Assembly: GCF_002836205.1 (NCBI RefSeq) | Contig: NZ_PJBE01000013.1 | Location: 1,860,001-1,924,000 of the forward strand | DNA: 64,000 nt | Direction of reading: 5' to 3' | Source of the DNA: Shewanella sp. Choline-02u-19 | Lineage (GTDB): Bacteria > Pseudomonadota > Gammaproteobacteria > Enterobacterales > Shewanellaceae | Shown: positions 60,510 through 64,000 of the stretch, piece by piece | How positions within the stretch are numbered: position 1 is the first letter of the stretch | Layout: each line of letters starts with the position of its first letter | Position numbers and translations under genes: made by a program | The notes under the pieces: generated by a model | Seen by the model: only the letters and a program-made list of their open reading frames with translations | What the model was told of the DNA's origin: nothing | Databases searched by the model: none

Positions 60510-61034
60510 ATGAAATATCTCTTACCAGGGCATGAACCTATTGAGCGAATTCAGTTGTTGATCCATAAGTTCACCAAGATGAACTCTGAGCCACAAAAGA
60601 AAGCACTCATTGAACACTACGTTAACGGTTTGCCAATTGAACGTGCCGCTGCACGGTTTGGTATTGAGGTTTCTAATTTGGTCAGAGCCCTAGAACGGCT
60701 TGAAGAGGTCGCCAGTAATATAGAGCAAGTCAAAGAGCTTGATTGGGCACGCTTTGGATATACCAGTACCCCAAAGCATCAAGTGCAAGCTAAGGACCCC
60801 TGCATGAGCAAATTTATAACACAACAAGGCACTGTCGTTCTGTCGGCCCCGTTTGCATCCATCGACCACGACAATAAGCAGATCGAGATTAAGTACGTAC
60901 CGATTAATTATAACGGTTGGGGAATTTGCCGTAACTACGATGCTGATGACCTTCGTCACTTTACCCAACCCGATGCAGAAGCATTTGCACACAACGCCGA
61001 AACTAAACTTAGAATGCAAGGAGCAGCTGTATGA
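60510..61034 (+). CDS. Early phage protein with helix-turn-helix
   Basis: 174 residues from ATG at 60510 (AGGAAG ahead). The segment LPIERAAARFGIEVSNLVRALERL is a probable helix-turn-helix like those of small PapB-type regulators. The C-terminal half (ITQQGTVVLSAPFASIDHDNKQIEIKYVPI) is beta-rich. It overlaps the next gene by 4 bp. Confidence 0.6.
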   Translation: MKYLLPGHEPIERIQLLIHKFTKMNSEPQKKALIEHYVNGLPIERAAARFGIEVSNLVRALERLEEVASNIEQVKELDWARFGYTSTPKHQVQAKDPCMSKFITQQGTVVLSAPFASIDHDNKQIEIKYVPINYNGWGICRNYDADDLRHFTQPDAEAFAHNAETKLRMQGAAV

Positions 61035-61297
61035 ATGAACGTCCTGAATTCGATCTGACAAAAGATACACACTTGAAAATGCGCTATTTGATGACTCAAA
61101 TATACACCAACCACTGTAACGCGCATTCAGAGCAGGCAATACGATTTCATGAAAGTCAGGCATACACTCTGATTGGCGTCGCTTTTTACATCCTTGATGA
61201 CCCATTACTACTGCAGCTAGCTAACGATTTATACAGCACCCTCGCCTGGCGCAGTGAATTAATGTTAAGCCAGAGCAACAAATTGGAGGCGGCATGA
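61031..61297 (+). CDS. Early phage protein, helical
   Basis: 88 residues, largely helical (MRYLMTQIYTNHCNAHSEQ). Overlaps neighbours by 4 bp on both sides, so it is translated with them. No function assigned. Confidence 0.6.
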   Translation: MNERPEFDLTKDTHLKMRYLMTQIYTNHCNAHSEQAIRFHESQAYTLIGVAFYILDDPLLLQLANDLYSTLAWRSELMLSQSNKLEAA

Positions 61298-61488
61298 AGT
61301 TTAAATTCACTTGTGATATCTGCAATAAGCACGTCATACGCGGTGCGAAGTTTCTAATTGAATCAGATCAATATGATGACGATACAACCTTATATGGAGA
61401 GTTTGGAGCAACGGCCTGTAAAGCCTGTCACACAAAAGTTATCACTCACATTAATAGTATTAAAACAGCCGCTGCAACTGCAGCATAA
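61294..61488 (+). CDS. Small zinc-finger-like early protein
   Basis: 64 residues with CDIC (9-12) and CKAC (45-48), a four-cysteine zinc site, and an Ala-rich end. Overlaps the preceding gene by 4 bp. Similar small zinc proteins occur in early phage operons. Confidence 0.65.
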   Translation: MKFKFTCDICNKHVIRGAKFLIESDQYDDDTTLYGEFGATACKACHTKVITHINSIKTAAATAA

Positions 61489-61498
61489 GGACGAAGCA

Positions 61499-61747
61499 AT
61501 GGATTCAACTAAAAATCAACCTGAAGATGCACCTATAAAAAACTATTTGATAGATGAAAAGTTACTATCAGCCACACAAACAATGAAAATCCTCAGCGTT
61601 AGCAGGGCAAAGTTTTACACTAAAGTGGTCAAGGACCCCGACTTTACCCAGATAGTTAGACCACTGTGTTTAATCCATAATGGCTTAAAGCAATACAGGC
61701 AAACCGAAATAATTGCATTTATTGAGAGAAAGCAAGAGGTGCATTGA
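61499..61747 (+). CDS. AlpA/excisionase-like DNA-binding protein
   Basis: 82 residues. The core LLSATQTMKILSVSRAKFYTKVV is a MerR/AlpA-type helix-turn-helix and the end EIIAFIERKQEVH is typical of AlpA and phage excisionases. It is the last gene before the right end of the prophage, as xis is in lambda, but no integrase follows it. Confidence 0.75.
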   Translation: MDSTKNQPEDAPIKNYLIDEKLLSATQTMKILSVSRAKFYTKVVKDPDFTQIVRPLCLIHNGLKQYRQTEIIAFIERKQEVH

Positions 61748-61775
61748 TCGGCTAAAAGCTCACTTGGATCTACCA

Positions 61776-61808
61776 GTCAGTTTTAAGCCATCGGTAGCTA
61801 AAACTGAC
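61776..61808. repeat. Perfect 10-bp inverted repeat beyond the xis-like gene
   Basis: GTCAGTTTTA (61776-61785) and TAAAACTGAC (61799-61808) pair around a 13-nt loop. No T run follows. It lies 28 bp past the last phage gene and may be an end structure, terminator without T run or binding site. No second copy was seen at the left end. Confidence 0.6.
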
Positions 61809-62061
61809 AGTAGGTCTAAAATGTTATTGCCCCAAAACCATTTTGGCAGTTCAAAAAGTAAGTAGGCCGAATAAAGCTTTATCTCTAGACAAACTAATGT
61901 GAAAGGGTTTTGCATAGTCTTAAAACTTATGCCTGTCCGATCTCTTTCTACCGATGATATTTTTGAGTAAAATATGCGTTCAGTAAAGAATGTTATCGAG
62001 CTACAATCGAATAAGTTACTTGGCGAATATGCCGTAAATATAGTACGGTTTCCCTTATTAT

Positions 62062-62847
62062 TTAATCTGTTACCCAGCCTTGTTGAACTGCATATAGCTT
62101 TGCTTTCTCTGTTAATGAAAAACCGTTAATAACTTGGTTTCCGGACCATATTGTACCTTTCTTTATGAAGCCTTCTTCCATTAGTTTATTGATGTAAACT
62201 TCAGCGAATATTTTCGAACAAGCTAACTTACGATGTAGATCGTCAAAAGTAAAAAAACCGTTACCTTGGTTGTAACTTTCGATCCAGTATTTTAATAATT
62301 CAGTCTTTTTGTCTGTGATACTTTCTGCGGGCTTTTCGGTCACTGATTCAAAAGGGTTATTACCCACGGCAGGCTCTTTGAATAGTGGTGCTTCATGAAT
62401 TTCACGAAGAAGATTGTCGAACTGTAGCTCGAACTCATCTTCGCGTGAGAAGTTGATGTATAAACGACTTTTTAGAAATGTAGGAACATTATTAGTGCCA
62501 TTTTGACGAATCAATGGAATCACTTTTTTTGTATCGATCTGATTCATGTATTCGGCAGTCATAATCATCTTTTCATAGCCAACGCCACCTAAGCCATCGT
62601 TTGCTTTGGCAACATATGTGTCGGTACAAACCATAATGATGCGTCCTGATTCTGCAACGCTCTTTTCCATGAAATTACCTAAATCGTCACCTAAACTAAC
62701 ACGGAACTGGTCTAGGATTGCGTCAACACCTGAATTACGTAATCGTTGTGCCAACTCTAACACCCACTTTTTATGGGCTTGGTCATCATGAGAGTAAGAT
62801 ATAAATACTTTGGGTACGATTGTGCTCACAAGGAGCTCCTTATTCAT
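62062..62847 (-). CDS. TIR-domain protein with C-terminal winged helix
   Basis: 261 residues. The N-terminal TIR domain (about 12-150) starts KVFISYSHDD and contains the presumed NAD-cleaving glutamate E92 in GGVGYEKMIM. A linker rich in E, P and T follows (about 158-178), then a winged helix (about 182-260, TFDDLHRKLACSKIFAEVYINKLMEEGFI). Bacterial TIR proteins often act in phage defence by destroying NAD. The linked genes at 62995 and 63651 may be partners, but no known named system was recognised. Confidence 0.8.
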   Translation of the reverse strand: MNKELLVSTIVPKVFISYSHDDQAHKKWVLELAQRLRNSGVDAILDQFRVSLGDDLGNFMEKSVAESGRIIMVCTDTYVAKANDGLGGVGYEKMIMTAEYMNQIDTKKVIPLIRQNGTNNVPTFLKSRLYINFSREDEFELQFDNLLREIHEAPLFKEPAVGNNPFESVTEKPAESITDKKTELLKYWIESYNQGNGFFTFDDLHRKLACSKIFAEVYINKLMEEGFIKKGTIWSGNQVINGFSLTEKAKLYAVQQGWVTD

Positions 62848-62994
62848 ATTAACTATATTGTTCAGTAAATGGGGTCTAAACTTAAAGAAATAACGCTAAG
62901 TGATTAATACATAAGTAAAAGCTACAATATGCCAACATCTAAACCGCCTAACAAGCTCAAATGATAAAGGGGTCGGCACGAATTAGGACTCTCT

Positions 62995-63648
62995 CTAATT
63001 GTCATTATCTGACTTCATGAATCGGCTGAGGTTAAAAATTGAGAGCTGATTTTTTCTGGGTTCAATTTGTGGAGTAAGCCTATCTTTCTTAATGTCATTT
63101 ACTTTTAGGGTAAACATAATATCGCTTACAGTGTAAATGGTGATAATTAACTCAAGCGTTACAAGTAGCCCGTAAAATAACAAAAAAGAGCCGATAAATT
63201 CTCCCTCTATTACTGCTGGCGCAAATGCTTTATTTATTCCAGAGATAAGCAGTACGAATACATAAACAATCAGAGGGTAAGCCATGTCTGATATTAATAC
63301 TTTGGGCCCAAAAGGTAACTCGTCGATTGAATGACATCCCTCCATCCAGGCAATAAGCCTGTCTTGAATCGAAAATAGAAGCGCATATACACCGATACCA
63401 AAACCTAGAATGGATGGAAAAATAGCTAGCGCAATATCAGAAGAAGGGAAGCTTGTATATCCAAGATCAAAATACCCTATGAATAATGCGGATAAGGCTA
63501 CCGCAGTAACGATGTTCGCGCCTAGTTTTCTAAACCAATGCCCAAATGGAGCTATAGTTGTCGAGGCCTCATCAGCTCCGTTGTAAACGTAACTATTGAT
63601 GATTGAGACTAACGGCCCAAGGATTGGTATTTTTTTTATATACTTCAT
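62995..63648 (-). CDS. Four-helix membrane protein
   Basis: 217 residues with four transmembrane segments (about 45-62, 70-92, 118-138, 148-172) and soluble ends. The C-terminal tail (KKDRLTPQIEPRKNQLSIFNLS) is basic. It starts 2 bp after the stop codon of the gene at 63651, so the two form an operon. Function unknown. Confidence 0.65.
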   Translation of the reverse strand: MKYIKKIPILGPLVSIINSYVYNGADEASTTIAPFGHWFRKLGANIVTAVALSALFIGYFDLGYTSFPSSDIALAIFPSILGFGIGVYALLFSIQDRLIAWMEGCHSIDELPFGPKVLISDMAYPLIVYVFVLLISGINKAFAPAVIEGEFIGSFLLFYGLLVTLELIITIYTVSDIMFTLKVNDIKKDRLTPQIEPRKNQLSIFNLSRFMKSDNDN

Positions 63649-63650
63649 TT

Positions 63651-64000
63651 TTAGCCTTCGGATGACTTTTGGTCTGCGGATGTGATGTGGCTAAGAATCC
63701 TTTTTATTAACCCTCTATTTTTTAAGGACTTACCGCCGAGCATTGATACATCTTCCTTAATTACGTTCTGGCTTTCGTTAGAGTTGAACTTTTGCTTATT
63801 GTTATCTTTGTCATAATAGACGGCTTTTAATGAACCAAACTTCATTGCCAATTGCATCAAAAGCATAGCTCTCTCTGTCGGCTTCATCTTTTTTCCGCTC
63901 GCTGCTTTTTCAGTCAATTTTGTTTGTACAATACCATTTTCTCGTAACTCTTCCTCTGTCATTTTCAACTTTTGTTGTTCAATTGCATCAAACAACTGAT
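63651..64000 (-). CDS. Helical protein of unknown function, 5' end uncertain
   Basis: The frame is open to the window edge. Starts at 63962 (MTEEELRENGIVQTKLTEKA) or further right are possible. The visible part is basic and helical (RAMLLMQLAMKFGSLKAVYYDKDNNKQ). It ends 2 bp before the membrane protein gene on the same strand. It may be a partner in the TIR locus or a separate small gene. Confidence 0.5.
   Translation of the reverse strand, partial: QLFDAIEQQKLKMTEEELRENGIVQTKLTEKAASGKKMKPTERAMLLMQLAMKFGSLKAVYYDKDNNKQKFNSNESQNVIKEDVSMLGGKSLKNRGLIKRILSHITSADQKSSEG

Larger units (their letters stand above)
22696..61747. mobile_element. Lambda-type prophage with integron cassettes inserted in the immunity region
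   Basis: The gene order follows the lambda map read from right to left: excisionase-like gene and early-left operon, left operators, cI, right operators, cro, replication genes, Q-position gene, lysis, terminase, head and tail. Ends are set by the last phage-like genes; no attachment repeats were found. Unusual points are the cassette array between cI and the left operators, the integrase-type gene in the middle, and no integrase beside the excisionase-like gene. Structural genes look intact, so it may still form particles. Confidence 0.85.

Noticed and set aside
62930..62994. attC site next to the TIR gene
   Set aside because: A single GCCTAAC-like motif without a paired end or palindrome; not enough to call a cassette.

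Overview
The window looks like a chromosome segment of a gammaproteobacterium, most likely Shewanella or a close relative. I infer this from the housekeeping genes and moderate GC; no database search was run. It falls into host genes (1-11.8 kb), a patch of mobile debris and cargo (11.9-17.5 kb), a phosphate-type ABC transporter (17.6-20.9 kb), a large lambda-type prophage (about 22.7-61.75 kb) and a partial TIR-domain locus (62.0-64 kb).

Host part. A YceI-like secreted protein (5' part only), pdxH, and a polyamine cluster read right to left: speA, a eukaryotic-type S-adenosylmethionine decarboxylase, and speB. Diverging from it are a CvfB-like S1 RNA-binding protein, a YceH-family protein and a two-gene ABC exporter. 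Then come a cold-shock gene with a long leader, and rlmA with an unknown partner.

Debris and cargo, 11.9-17.5 kb. A broken REP-associated transposase abuts a ~660-bp copy of the prophage lysis/DUF4406 segment; the second copy is at 43.0 kb, same strand. Next to it is a three-gene operon: a secreted protein, a predicted polymorphic toxin of type 44, and a lipoprotein. A hexanucleotide repeat lies between toxin and lipoprotein. An intact REP-associated transposase follows, with two perfect 91-bp tandem repeats upstream. The pst-type operon and a truncated P4-type integrase separate this from the prophage.

Prophage. It has a lambda-like map, mostly on the minus strand. From right to left: excisionase-like gene and early-left operon (59.77-61.75 kb, plus strand), left operators, [cassette insertion], cI (plus), right operators, cro, replication genes O and P with origin iterons inside O, a tyrosine recombinase in an unusual place, a Q-position gene, cargo, lysis genes (SAR endolysin, nested Rz/Rz1, holin), terminase, portal, a ClpP-protease/capsid fusion, and siphovirus-type tail genes.

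Main discovery candidate. Between cI and the left operators, where lambda carries rexAB, there is a 7.5-kb array of integron gene cassettes (51.68-59.2 kb). It has eight recognisable attC sites, seven minus-strand cassette genes and an IS91-type insertion, but no integron integrase in the window. The same 12-bp palindromic operator occurs on both sides of the array, which places the cassettes inside one prophage immunity region. Cassette products include an OGG-fold glycosylase-like protein, two proteins with HEPN-type R-x(4-6)-H motifs, an Imm44-like immunity protein and small membrane proteins. This is a plausible set of defence or immunity genes parked at a classic superinfection-exclusion site.
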